DNA of 31,254 nucleotides, taken from SFHK01 sp045538305. Lineage in GTDB: Bacteria > Bacillota > Clostridia > Christensenellales > Aristaeellaceae. The notes below the pieces were generated by a model. That model was not told the DNA's origin. It was given only the letters and a program-made list of their open reading frames with translations, and did not search any database. Location of the stretch: NCBI GenBank assembly GCA_045538305.1, contig JAZSRC010000003.1:1-31254 (forward strand), written 5' to 3'. The position numbers and the translations under genes were made by a program. This document shows, one piece after another, positions 1-7,012 of the stretch. Numbering within the stretch: position 1 is the first letter of the stretch; each line of letters begins with the position of its first letter.

Positions 1-268
1 AGGGGTGTTTGCTTGCTCAGGATGACACGAGGGGGGAGTTCGCTGTTCCGATAATTCCGCACCCCAATTCACTCAGCCCTTTTTCCACTACGAAGTCGGA
101 GGCCAAGCGGTCTTAGGAAGACAATGACTAGACCCCACTCCTTGGCCCACAGAACGACATGGCTACGATCCGACTTAGGGGTGTTTGCTTGCTCAGGATG
201 ACACGAGGGGGGAGTTCGCTGTTCCGATAATTCCGCACCCCAATTCACTCAGCCCTTTTTCCACTACG
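1..268. repeat. 92-bp direct repeat (1-92 and 177-268) flanking library adapter
   Basis: Bases 1-92 and 177-268 are identical and lie either side of an 84-base adapter block, giving an exact 176-base period. This is what an assembler produces from a short circularised library insert read through its adapter. The unit has no ORF of note. Its reverse strand contains GTGTCATCCTGAGC, which from memory resembles the edge of a dispersed intergenic repeat common in gut Firmicutes. That would explain why the contig end fell here. Whether the second copy truly adjoins the DUF3737 gene cannot be told. Confidence 0.9.
93..176 (+). other. DNBSEQ (MGI/BGI) adapter with 10-base barcode; artefact
   Basis: Positions 93-124 match, as far as I recall it, the whole 32-base MGI/BGI adapter that begins AAGTCGGAGGCC and ends GGAAGACAA. 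Positions 125-134 (TGACTAGACC) have the length of the 10-base sample barcode. Positions 135-176 match the reverse complement of the second adapter, ending CTACGATCCGACTT, with about two mismatches near 136 and 147. The order adapter, barcode, adapter is the design of that library type. It is synthetic sequence, not genome. Confidence 0.93.
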
Positions 269-273
269 TAATA

Positions 274-1116
274 TCACGCGTTTTTGGCAATGACCTCTCC
301 CCTTGCCTCTTTGATATCGAAAATGATCTCACCCACAGCGGGGGCGACAATCTTGCCCGCAAGCGGGTTCTTGATGCTGTCTATGGGCGTGGTAATGCTC
401 GCTTCCACCTCGCTGCGCACAAACGCCAGGTCGCAACCGATCATCTCACAGTCGATCAGACGCAGATTTTTGCAATAGCAAAGCGGCTGCGTGCCGATGA
501 TTTTGCAGCGAACAAGCTTCAGGTTTTCACTGTACCAGCCGAGATATTCGCCCTTCACGACGCTATCTGTAACCGTTACGTTTTTCGCGTGCCAGAACGC
601 GTCCTTGGTATCGAGTACGGAATCGGAAACCGTCAGATTTTCCACATACTGAAAGGAGTATTTGCCCTTCAGCTGAAGATTAGAAATCGAAACGTTTCTG
701 CATTCGAAAAACGGATATTCCGATTCCATCCTCGTGGACGAGATCCGTACGCCCCGGCATCTCCAGAAAACCTCGGCGGAAGAAACGTCGCAGTTTTCCA
801 GCGATACGTTTTCGCATTCGCGAAGCGCCTTGATGCCGTGCAGCTTCGAGTCTCTGATCAATACATTTTTATCGTACCAAAGCGCGGCGCGGCAAAGCGG
901 CGTCATTTCCGACCGTATAATCGAGGCGTTTTCCACATGCCAGAAAGGGTAGCGCAGATTAAAGAAGCAGTCCGTCACCGCAATATCCGCGCACTCCTTA
1001 AGCGCCGATTCTCCGTCCGCGGGGCCGTCGAACGCGCATGCGATTACCTGCGTGTTTCTGACGCCGTACAGCGCTCTTTCCTCGTCAAACCGTTTGTCTT
1101 TCACTTCAAAAGCCAT
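274..1116 (-). CDS. DUF3737 family protein (right-handed beta-helix)
   Basis: A 280-residue protein made almost entirely of short repeated strands with the rhythm of a parallel beta-helix (for example ALRECENVSLENCDV, then AFWHAKNVTVTDS). The regular ladder of Asn, Cys and aromatic residues matches what I know of DUF3737, a family of uncharacterised cytoplasmic proteins widespread in gut Firmicutes and Bacteroides. No signal peptide, membrane segment or catalytic motif is visible. The ATG has a modest GGAGA site 11 bases upstream. It is the last gene before the artefactual contig end, but the stop (TGA at 274-276) and full family length show it is complete. Family assignment is confident; the biochemical role is unknown. 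Confidence 0.85.
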   Translation of the reverse strand: MAFEVKDKRFDEERALYGVRNTQVIACAFDGPADGESALKECADIAVTDCFFNLRYPFWHVENASIIRSEMTPLCRAALWYDKNVLIRDSKLHGIKALRECENVSLENCDVSSAEVFWRCRGVRISSTRMESEYPFFECRNVSISNLQLKGKYSFQYVENLTVSDSVLDTKDAFWHAKNVTVTDSVVKGEYLGWYSENLKLVRCKIIGTQPLCYCKNLRLIDCEMIGCDLAFVRSEVEASITTPIDSIKNPLAGKIVAPAVGEIIFDIKEARGEVIAKNA

Positions 1117-1179
1117 TGAACTTACCGTCTCCGTTCCGCCCGCGGCCTGTTTTCGCCGTGGAATCCGTAATTGATACTG

Positions 1180-1207
1180 ATTATATCATGGCTATGTGAA
1201 ATCTCAA
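1180..1207 (-). promoter_or_regulatory. Probable sigma-A promoter for the DUF3737 gene
   Basis: The minus strand shows TTGAGA (1202-1207), a 16-base spacer and TATAAT (1180-1185). It would give a leader of about 55 bases ahead of the ATG at 1116. Confidence 0.6.
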
Positions 1208-1214
1208 ACCATAG

Positions 1215-1254
1215 AACGGAAGGAAAAGCGCATTTCTCCACTTTTCCTTCCGTT
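1215..1254 (-). terminator. Hairpin after the exported protein gene
   Basis: Perfect 14-bp arms (1215-1228 and 1241-1254) enclose a 12-base loop just after the stop at 1265. The arm ends are U-rich but no clean T tract follows, so termination efficiency is uncertain. It partly overlaps the promoter region of the DUF3737 gene. Confidence 0.55.
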
Positions 1255-1264
1255 TCGCAGGCTT

Positions 1265-1888
1265 CTATTCGCCGCCGGCAAGCGCTTCTTCAAATTCTGT
1301 CAGCGCTGCTTCCGCCGATGCCTGATCGCTTACGCCGCTCGATTCGATATACTGTACAATCGCTTCGGCAAGATCAGCGCCCTCATCCATATTCGCCTTG
1401 ATCTGAACAATTGCGGCAATGGTGATTTTCGCCATATCGACATACTCTATGGCGCGCTTTTTCGCGTAATCCATAACTGTGTTCCAGATAATTTCCGCAT
1501 TCTCCTCGCTTACATCAAGCCCGACGGCAATGGAAATGAACGCCTCCTTCAAATAGGCAAGCGCATCCGCACCGCCCTCTTTCGCGGCTGCTTTGACCTT
1601 TTCCCAGGCGTCCAGGGCATATGCGCGGATTTCTTCGCTGTTTTCGTCATAGAAAACAACCGCCCAATCCCAGACCTCAACGGCGGTATCGCTTACGCTT
1701 TCCCACATTTCTCCGGCGGCTTCGCCCACCTTGCTCAGCGCATCGTCCGCCGCTTCAGTGAGTTCATCCAGCTTTTGAGACAAAAAATCGCCTGCCTCAG
1801 CAAAAATACTCTTTACGCTTTCCTCAGCGCAGACGGCAGAGCCCGCCGCGAGGATGAATACCAGTACAAACGCAACAAAACGCTTCAT
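1265..1888 (-). CDS. Exported helical protein of unknown function
   Basis: A 207-residue protein with a classical signal peptide (MKRFVAFVLVFILAAGSAVCA, cleavage probably after residue 21). The rest is low-complexity, acidic, alanine- and glutamate-rich sequence predicted to be nearly all amphipathic helix, with several tryptophans in the first third (MWESVSD, VWDWAVVFYDEN). There is no lipobox, sortase motif, second membrane segment or recognisable enzyme motif. The ATG follows a strong GGGAGG site. It has its own promoter (1925-1953) and a hairpin after the stop, so it appears monocistronic. I do not recognise a family; an extracytoplasmic helical-bundle protein is the most that can be said. 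Confidence 0.75.
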   Translation of the reverse strand: MKRFVAFVLVFILAAGSAVCAEESVKSIFAEAGDFLSQKLDELTEAADDALSKVGEAAGEMWESVSDTAVEVWDWAVVFYDENSEEIRAYALDAWEKVKAAAKEGGADALAYLKEAFISIAVGLDVSEENAEIIWNTVMDYAKKRAIEYVDMAKITIAAIVQIKANMDEGADLAEAIVQYIESSGVSDQASAEAALTEFEEALAGGE

Positions 1889-1924
1889 TTTGATCGCCTC
1901 CCAGCGTAATTGAATTCCGTTTCT

Positions 1925-1953
1925 ATTATACCGCTAAGTGCCTCGCGTTTCAA
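1925..1953 (-). promoter_or_regulatory. Sigma-A promoter for the exported protein gene
   Basis: TTGAAA (1948-1953), 17-base spacer, TATAAT (1925-1930) on the minus strand. The start codon lies about 35 bases downstream, behind GGGAGG. Confidence 0.75.
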
Positions 1954-1970
1954 CATTTGTTTCCGGAACG

Positions 1971-2016
1971 CCGAAAGCCGGAGGTCAGGCAATATGCATG
2001 ATCCTCCGGCTTTCGG
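1971..2016 (-). terminator. 14-bp perfect hairpin after trpB, no T tract
   Basis: Arms CCGAAAGCCGGAGG (1971-1984) and its exact complement (2003-2016) enclose an 18-base loop, 12 bases after the trpB stop. Neither strand has a run of T after the stem, so this may be a 3'-end stabilising hairpin or a non-canonical terminator. Confidence 0.55.
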
Positions 2017-2028
2017 GTGTATTCGGAA

Positions 2029-3399
2029 TTATTCCAGCACGGGAAGGGTGCTGAAGCCCTTGTTCAGATCCTCTTCGGTGGGGATATAGTCCTGCATGAC
2101 GCCGTCGTTGAATTTCTGATAGGCGACAAGGTCAAAATAGCCGGTACCGGTCAGGCCGAAAAGTATGGTTTTTTCTTCGCCCGTTTCACGGCACTTGATG
2201 GCTTCGTCGATGGCGACTCGGATCGCATGGCTGCTTTCGGGCGCGGGCAGAATGCCCTCAACGCGAGCAAATTCCTCGGCGGCGGCAAACACGCTGGTTT
2301 GCTGAACGCTTCTTGCCTCCATCAGGCCCTGATCGTACAGTTCAGACAACACGCTGCTCATGCCGTGATAGCGCAGGCCGCCGGCATGGTTGGACGCGGG
2401 CATAAAGCCGTTTCCGAGGGTATACATCTTCTGAAGCGGGGTCACCTTTCCGGTATCGCAGTAGTCGTAGGCGTATCTGCCGCGGGTAAGGCTCGGGCAG
2501 GAGGCGGGTTCAACGGCGATAAACTGATATTTCTTTTCACCGCGCAGCATTTCGCCCATAAACGGGGAAATCAGGCCGCCGAGGTTCGTGCCGCCGCCGG
2601 CGCAGCCGATAATGATGTCCGGCTTAATGCCGTATTTATCCATGGCGGTCTTGCACTCAAGGCCGATGACGGACTGGTGCAGAAGCACCTGATTGAGCAC
2701 GCTGCCCAGCACATAGCGATAGCCGTCCAGAGAAGTTGCCTTTTCGACGGCTTCGGAAATGGCGCAGCCGAGGCTTCCGCCGGTGCCGGGAAACTCCGCA
2801 TTGATTTTACGGCCGACGTTCGTGGTCTCGGAAGGCGAGGGCGTTACGGACGCGCCGTAGGTGCGCATGACTTCGCGGCGGAAAGGCTTTTGTTCATAGG
2901 AAACCTTTACCATGTACACCTTGCAGTCCAACTCAAAATACGAGCATGCCATGGAAAGCGCGGTACCCCACTGGCCGGCGCCGGTTTCGGTGGTTACGCC
3001 CGTCAGGCCCTGCTGCTTGGCATAATACGCCTGCGCAATGGCGCTGTTCAGCTTATGGCTGCCGCTGGTGTTGTTGCCTTCAAATTTATAGTAAATTTTG
3101 GCGGGCGTATTCAGCTTCTTTTCCAGGCAATACGCGCGTACGAGCGGAGAAGGACGGTACATTTTGTAGAAATCGCGAATCGGCTGGGGAATCGGATAAT
3201 TGCGCGTAGTATCATCCAGCTCCTGCTTCACCAGCTCGTCGCAGAATACCTCGCTCAATTCCTCATGTGTCATGGGCTTGTGCGTAACGGGGTTTAAAAG
3301 CGGCGCGGGCTTCTTTTTCATATCCGCGCGGACATTGTACCAATATTGGGGCATTTCGTTTTCTTCCAGATAAATTTTGTATGGGATTTCGATGGCCAT
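2029..3399 (-). CDS. trpB: Tryptophan synthase beta chain, TrpB2-type
   Basis: A 456-residue PLP enzyme, longer than the roughly 400 residues of classical TrpB and matching the TrpB2 group, which joins L-serine and indole to make tryptophan. The Schiff-base lysine is K116 in SGSHKLNSA. The GAGQWG block (140-145) and the phosphate-binding GCAGGGTN (265-272) are intact. The reading frame is open back to 3513, but that part lies inside the T-box leader. The ATG at 3399 follows a clear AAGGAG site and gives the usual TrpB2 amino terminus. No trpA or other trp gene is adjacent, so it stands alone. Together with the Trp T-box this suggests an indole-salvage or alpha-independent role (inference). 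It is probably made only when charged tRNA-Trp is scarce. Confidence 0.93.
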   Translation of the reverse strand: MAIEIPYKIYLEENEMPQYWYNVRADMKKKPAPLLNPVTHKPMTHEELSEVFCDELVKQELDDTTRNYPIPQPIRDFYKMYRPSPLVRAYCLEKKLNTPAKIYYKFEGNNTSGSHKLNSAIAQAYYAKQQGLTGVTTETGAGQWGTALSMACSYFELDCKVYMVKVSYEQKPFRREVMRTYGASVTPSPSETTNVGRKINAEFPGTGGSLGCAISEAVEKATSLDGYRYVLGSVLNQVLLHQSVIGLECKTAMDKYGIKPDIIIGCAGGGTNLGGLISPFMGEMLRGEKKYQFIAVEPASCPSLTRGRYAYDYCDTGKVTPLQKMYTLGNGFMPASNHAGGLRYHGMSSVLSELYDQGLMEARSVQQTSVFAAAEEFARVEGILPAPESSHAIRVAIDEAIKCRETGEEKTILFGLTGTGYFDLVAYQKFNDGVMQDYIPTEEDLNKGFSTLPVLE

Positions 3400-3432
3400 G
3401 TTCGGTATCTCCTTTCCAACTGTGGGGGACAG

Positions 3433-3473
3433 AAAAAACCCTGCCCCAGTAATCATTTCTTGCTGGGACAGGG
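3433..3473 (-). terminator. T-box-controlled terminator in the trpB leader
   Basis: An 11-bp stem (3463-3473 with 3439-3449, one G-U pair) is followed on the minus strand by six T. Its 5' arm lies directly after the conserved T-box sequence, as expected for the mutually exclusive terminator/antiterminator switch. Confidence 0.88.
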
Positions 3474-3704
3474 ATGATATATCACTCCTGCGGTGCCACC
3501 CGGCTTGACGCATATCGCGCCCACTTAAAACCGTACCAACATACGGTTATCTTTGTTAACGAAGGATTCTCCGTCTTGCATACTCGGCTCAGGCCTTTCT
3601 GTTCGCCCTCGGAAGGCCATTCTCCTTCTCTGCTCGTACTGCGATTCCACCGTCCGCAGCTCTCTGAAACGATCGACTGAAGGATACTATTCTTCCTCAT
3701 CGGT
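3433..3704 (-). promoter_or_regulatory. T-box riboswitch, tryptophan-specific (specifier TGG)
   Basis: The minus-strand leader of trpB has the parts of a T-box. A distal Stem I element, AGAGAGCTG, is near 3656-3665. The specifier internal loop is closed below by GGAAG/CTTCC (3692-3696 with 3611-3615) and above by TCCTTC/GAAGGA (3679-3684 with 3623-3628). The loop carries AGTA on the 5' side and GAA followed by TGG (3617-3619) on the 3' side, so the specifier codon is Trp. The T-box sequence GGGTGGCACCGCAGG lies near 3487-3501. Its TGGC bulge (3495-3498) would pair with a tRNA ending GCCA, which fits the G discriminator base of bacterial tRNA-Trp. A terminator follows. Uncharged tRNA-Trp should favour read-through. 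Confidence 0.93.
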
Positions 3705-3711
3705 TTCGTCT

Positions 3712-3740
3712 ATTAAACCATAATCCCCATTCACTGTCAA
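3712..3740 (-). promoter_or_regulatory. Sigma-A promoter for the T-box/trpB transcript
   Basis: Consensus TTGACA (3735-3740), 17-base spacer, TTTAAT (3712-3717). It places transcription start near 3705, just before the T-box Stem I. Confidence 0.85.
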
Positions 3741-3764
3741 TATTCGTATTCAATTCTTAACACT

Positions 3765-4529
3765 TCAGCCGCCGAGCGCACACATTGCGCCTGCGGCGCG
3801 AATCAAATCCCAATTCACGTCCTGTTTCCCGTAAGCGCTTAAAAACGCATCGCTCCAGGCGTCCGTTTTCAGGTTGAACCACATGGACCAGAGCGTCCAG
3901 AAAAGGTCGTAATGCCTGTCGCCGACACCTGCAGCTCCCACGTCGATCAGCGCGCGAAACGAAAAATCGGAAAGCATATAATTCGGCAGGCACAAATCGC
4001 CATGAATCACGCATTCATTCCGAAACAGCGAAGCGTATTTTCTGAACAGAGACGCCGCCTCCTCCCTCGACCGAATGCCGAGAAATCCCACATAATCGGG
4101 ATCGAAAGAATTTCCGTTTATAAGTGCCTCGACATTCTGCTTCCAGCCGTCCGCCAGTCCACGAACGGGACAGCCTTTTAGCGGAATCTCGTGAAGCTTC
4201 CTCGCGATCCCGCCAAGCGCATGCGCAAGCCGTTTGGGATCGCTCAGGTGCCCGTTTGAAATGGCGCTTTCGCCCGGCACGCGGCGGGAAATCAGGTAAT
4301 CAACCTCCCCGCTTTCATAATACACGCTTTCGGGCGAAAGGCCGAACGAAGACAAAAAACCCTGCATCTTACAGGCGCCGTTAAGCGAGCCTGCCGCGTC
4401 GCGCTTTAAGACAAGATCATCCCCTGCATAGGCGACAAACGCGCCGGAACACCCGGCATTTTCCATCGTCAGCGCTCTGTTGCCAAGCACCGAACGTACG
4501 CTATCGGGCAAATTCAGTTGATTGATCAA
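3765..4529 (-). CDS. APH(3')-like aminoglycoside phosphotransferase family kinase
   Basis: A 254-residue protein with the APH(3') fold signature. The catalytic loop is HGDLCLPN (H176, D178, N183), and the metal-binding aspartate is in IDVGAAGVGDR (D196), which corresponds to IDxGRxGxADR in APH(3') enzymes. A likely ATP lysine is K42 (LVLKRD). It starts at TTG, with GGAGGAGAGG eight bases upstream; the nearby ATG is out of frame. The extreme C-terminus (MCALGG) lacks the terminal aromatic residue whose carboxylate helps bind aminoglycosides in known APH(3') enzymes. It is the last gene of the envelope operon, 20 bases after the M1-like gene. Kinase activity is likely; the substrate is uncertain, and drug resistance is not established. 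Confidence 0.8.
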   Translation of the reverse strand: MINQLNLPDSVRSVLGNRALTMENAGCSGAFVAYAGDDLVLKRDAAGSLNGACKMQGFLSSFGLSPESVYYESGEVDYLISRRVPGESAISNGHLSDPKRLAHALGGIARKLHEIPLKGCPVRGLADGWKQNVEALINGNSFDPDYVGFLGIRSREEAASLFRKYASLFRNECVIHGDLCLPNYMLSDFSFRALIDVGAAGVGDRHYDLFWTLWSMWFNLKTDAWSDAFLSAYGKQDVNWDLIRAAGAMCALGG

Positions 4530-4549
4530 GAAAACATCCTCTCCTCCGC

Positions 4550-6001
4550 TTATTCGTAAACATCCAGGAATTCACCCGCGTAATCGCCGATGGAGTTCAG
4601 CCAGCTGTACACGGCGCTTCTCCACTCGCCGCCGGCGGCCCGGTTCATGGCGGAAATCAGATCCTCCGCCGTAGGGTTCAAACCGGTGCAGGCTTCATAG
4701 TACACAGAAATGGATTCTATCAGCTTATCCCGACCCATAGCGAGGCGAAGCTCATGCATAACGGCGCAGCCGCGCTCCACAACAACCGTTTCATATTCCG
4801 AAACGGTTGCAAAATACATCGTTCTTACATGGGGCATAAGGCTGGAAGGAAGGGTGATGGTGAGAGACGAAAGCACCGTATCGTTCAGCGCTTTCTTAAA
4901 CGCCGCCTCGCCCTGCGTATCCTCCATCATCAGTAAGCTCATATACTTTGGAATCGCTTCCGTCATCCACGCTTCCTCAGCGGGATTCGGCATACAGACG
5001 TCGGCAAAGTATTGCTTGAGTACAAGCGCGGCCACATCCGCTTCCGCGCATTCGTTTCCGATCAATATCAGACCGCTGGCGTTTACCGAATCATTCTGCA
5101 TGTCACACAGCGCAATTATCAGCTCGCCGCGCGGAAGTTTTCCAATCATCGCTTCCGCATGATCAAGCGTTTGTACGGCGCGGTCCAAAATGTCGTTAAT
5201 AATTCCACGGTTTTGTCCGTATACGCCCACCCTTATGCCGGAAGCGGAAGTATCCTCCGAAAGGTGAAACTTCCGGCTGACGACCATTGCAAATTCCCGG
5301 GCATTTACAAGCGTCCCCGTATAATGGCGCAAGCCCCCCTCGCTTCCGAGCAGGCTCCATTTGCCGCCGGCAGCAATTTCATAATTCGCCGGCGTATACA
5401 CCTCCGCATAAAAATCCGCCGGATCGTGGTACAGATATTCACCGACGCGGGTAATGGGATTGGTGATAAAATCTCCGTTTTCAAACGGGCACAGGCTTGG
5501 ATAAAACGCAGTTAAGCGAAAGTCCGTATCGCTCACGCCCAAAAACGCGCGGTTGTGCGTTAAAAGCAGTGTATAGTCAAATTCTATCACGCATGCTTCG
5601 TCGGGTAAAAGGCTGACTTCCACGCGTAAAAACGTTTCATTATCCCCTTGTACGCCCCACCGCACCGGATTTCCGTTTGCGGTGATATTCTGAAACTCAA
5701 TCCCGCCCGGCACATAACCATAGGGAAACGCCTGTTCCAGCGATGCGTTATCATAGGGCAAAGTCGCCTCGCGACGGAACACATTGGGGTACAGGCTGAA
5801 CATCAGGCGGGAAAGCGGCTGCCCCGTTTGATTTTTATACGTTACCTTCTGATGAATGGACGCAGCCTGCTCCTCTTTAAGCAGCAGGATCTTGAATTCG
5901 TACCGGATCCGCTCATCGCCCGATGCTTCGGCAGAATTCAAAAGAACCGCCTGCGCAAAAACGCACGCGGTTATCAGAAGCAAGGACAAAAGCCTTCTCA
6001 T
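4550..6001 (-). CDS. Exported M1-like (gluzincin) protein without zinc motif
   Basis: A 483-residue protein with a signal peptide (MRRLLSLLLITACVFAQ; an ITAC lipobox-like stretch makes a lipoprotein possible). An N-terminal beta-rich region (ALPYDNA-type M1 domain, about 30-230) is followed by a helical gluzincin-like region. Where M1 peptidases have HExxH-18 residues-E, this protein has A325, L326 and K329, yet keeps E348 at exactly the right spacing in WMTEAIPKY. Both histidines and the catalytic glutamate are therefore gone. The ATG overlaps the stop of the 42-residue gene (TGATG), and its GGAGGA site lies inside that gene. A TTG one codon earlier sits closer to the site. Probably a non-enzymatic exported scaffold or binding protein (inference). 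Confidence 0.8.
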   Translation of the reverse strand: MRRLLSLLLITACVFAQAVLLNSAEASGDERIRYEFKILLLKEEQAASIHQKVTYKNQTGQPLSRLMFSLYPNVFRREATLPYDNASLEQAFPYGYVPGGIEFQNITANGNPVRWGVQGDNETFLRVEVSLLPDEACVIEFDYTLLLTHNRAFLGVSDTDFRLTAFYPSLCPFENGDFITNPITRVGEYLYHDPADFYAEVYTPANYEIAAGGKWSLLGSEGGLRHYTGTLVNAREFAMVVSRKFHLSEDTSASGIRVGVYGQNRGIINDILDRAVQTLDHAEAMIGKLPRGELIIALCDMQNDSVNASGLILIGNECAEADVAALVLKQYFADVCMPNPAEEAWMTEAIPKYMSLLMMEDTQGEAAFKKALNDTVLSSLTITLPSSLMPHVRTMYFATVSEYETVVVERGCAVMHELRLAMGRDKLIESISVYYEACTGLNPTAEDLISAMNRAAGGEWRSAVYSWLNSIGDYAGEFLDVYE

Positions 6002-6129
6002 CAATAATAATATCCTCCGAAAATCATCACCAGTATGGATGCGACGGAACCCAGCGCCAGCAGCGCGCACAATATCAGACTGATGACGCGAACCATAAAT
6101 TTCTTCGGGTCCTTTTTCTTTGCCTTCAT
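6001..6129 (-). CDS. 42-residue single-pass membrane protein
   Basis: A small ORF starting MKAKKKDPKKFMVRV and ending FGGYYY. A lysine-rich cytoplasmic head is followed by one hydrophobic segment (about residues 13-37). The ATG follows GGAGGT, and the gene lies 12 bases after the lepB stop. Its stop shares one base with the next ATG, and its last codons (GGA GGA TAT TAT TAT) supply the next gene's ribosome binding site, so translation of the two is probably coupled. The strong ribosome site and tight packing argue that it is real although short. I do not recognise a named family with confidence. Confidence 0.75.
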   Translation of the reverse strand: MKAKKKDPKKFMVRVISLILCALLALGSVASILVMIFGGYYY

Positions 6130-6141
6130 AAGTACCTCCAT

Positions 6142-6975
6142 TTAGCGATCCCTGGGATCAACGTAATTGGTATCGGCCGGGATGGAGCGCCACGCGTTCA
6201 GAGGCCAGAAGGTGAACTTCGCGCGTCCCACAATCATATCCTTTGTAATCGGACCTACATCGCCCCGGGCATTGTTTTCAAGGTTCAGTTCAACATCGGG
6301 GCCGTTCCATGCGCGGCAATCGTGGCTGTTGTAGCGGTTGTCGCCGACGACAAAATATTCTTCCTCGCCAAGCACGTATTCATAATCAAGGCTCAGAGAA
6401 CTAACCTGCTGTTGGGTAAGAATTCTCTCCGCGCCCCGGTATTCCACGCGATAGGTTTTTTCGGTCTTGCCATTTTCGTCGGTATTCTCAATAACCTCCA
6501 GAAGTTTGCCGGAAAAATACGAATTGGCACTCGAGGGATCCAGCGCCTCGCCGTTTATATAGGTTACGCCGCTGACGCGGGATACCGTATCGCCGGGAAC
6601 GCCCACAACGCGCTTTACGAAATTGGTATCCATCGTAAACAGGTGAAGAATCGGATCCTTATTCGTGCGGCCGGGATAGTTGCAGATAACGACGTCGCCC
6701 TTTTGCACCTTATCGACAATCTTCACATCGTACACCGTTACGGCCAAACGCTCGCCATCATTAAGCGTAGGGTACATGCTCGACCCATCCACCAGAATCG
6801 GCATAAACAGAAATTCTTTAATGATCAGTACGGCAATAACCGCAACAATCAGCGAAACCACCCACTCACGCACTTCCTTTACCACACGTTTCCAGCCGGT
6901 CGGCTTTTGCTTTTCATCTTTTTCAGCCGGTTTGTTTTCTTCTCCGAGAATTTCCATTTTGTTTTCGTCCTGCAT
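6142..6975 (-). CDS. lepB: Signal peptidase I
   Basis: A 277-residue type I signal peptidase (family S26) that removes signal peptides from exported proteins at the outer face of the membrane. One N-terminal membrane segment spans about residues 38-56. The nucleophile is S66 in DGSSMYPTL, the general base is K121 in FVKRVVGVPGD, and the conserved GDNRYNSHDCR block follows near residue 220. About 40 residues between the lysine and that block form a Gram-positive-style insert. The frame stays open upstream to 7110, but the ATG at 6975 has a GGAAGG site and the expected membrane topology. It lies 37 bases after the degenerate paralogue and 12 bases before the small membrane protein gene. Confidence 0.95.
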   Translation of the reverse strand: MQDENKMEILGEENKPAEKDEKQKPTGWKRVVKEVREWVVSLIVAVIAVLIIKEFLFMPILVDGSSMYPTLNDGERLAVTVYDVKIVDKVQKGDVVICNYPGRTNKDPILHLFTMDTNFVKRVVGVPGDTVSRVSGVTYINGEALDPSSANSYFSGKLLEVIENTDENGKTEKTYRVEYRGAERILTQQQVSSLSLDYEYVLGEEEYFVVGDNRYNSHDCRAWNGPDVELNLENNARGDVGPITKDMIVGRAKFTFWPLNAWRSIPADTNYVDPRDR

Positions 6976-7012
6976 GCTGTTAAGCCTTCCTTCCTGTCGT
7001 GTGTTCCATTTG

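Noticed and set aside
1..268. Direct repeats flanking a unique core as a mobile element or att site
   Set aside because: The core is synthetic adapter and barcode, so the repeat is an assembly artefact.
2017..3297. A 426-codon plus-strand frame opposite trpB
   Set aside because: Low-complexity Ala/Gly/His composition typical of antisense shadows, with no motifs.
3482..3700. A 72-codon minus-strand ORF in the trpB leader
   Set aside because: The sequence is fully explained by T-box structure, and no ribosome site precedes the start.
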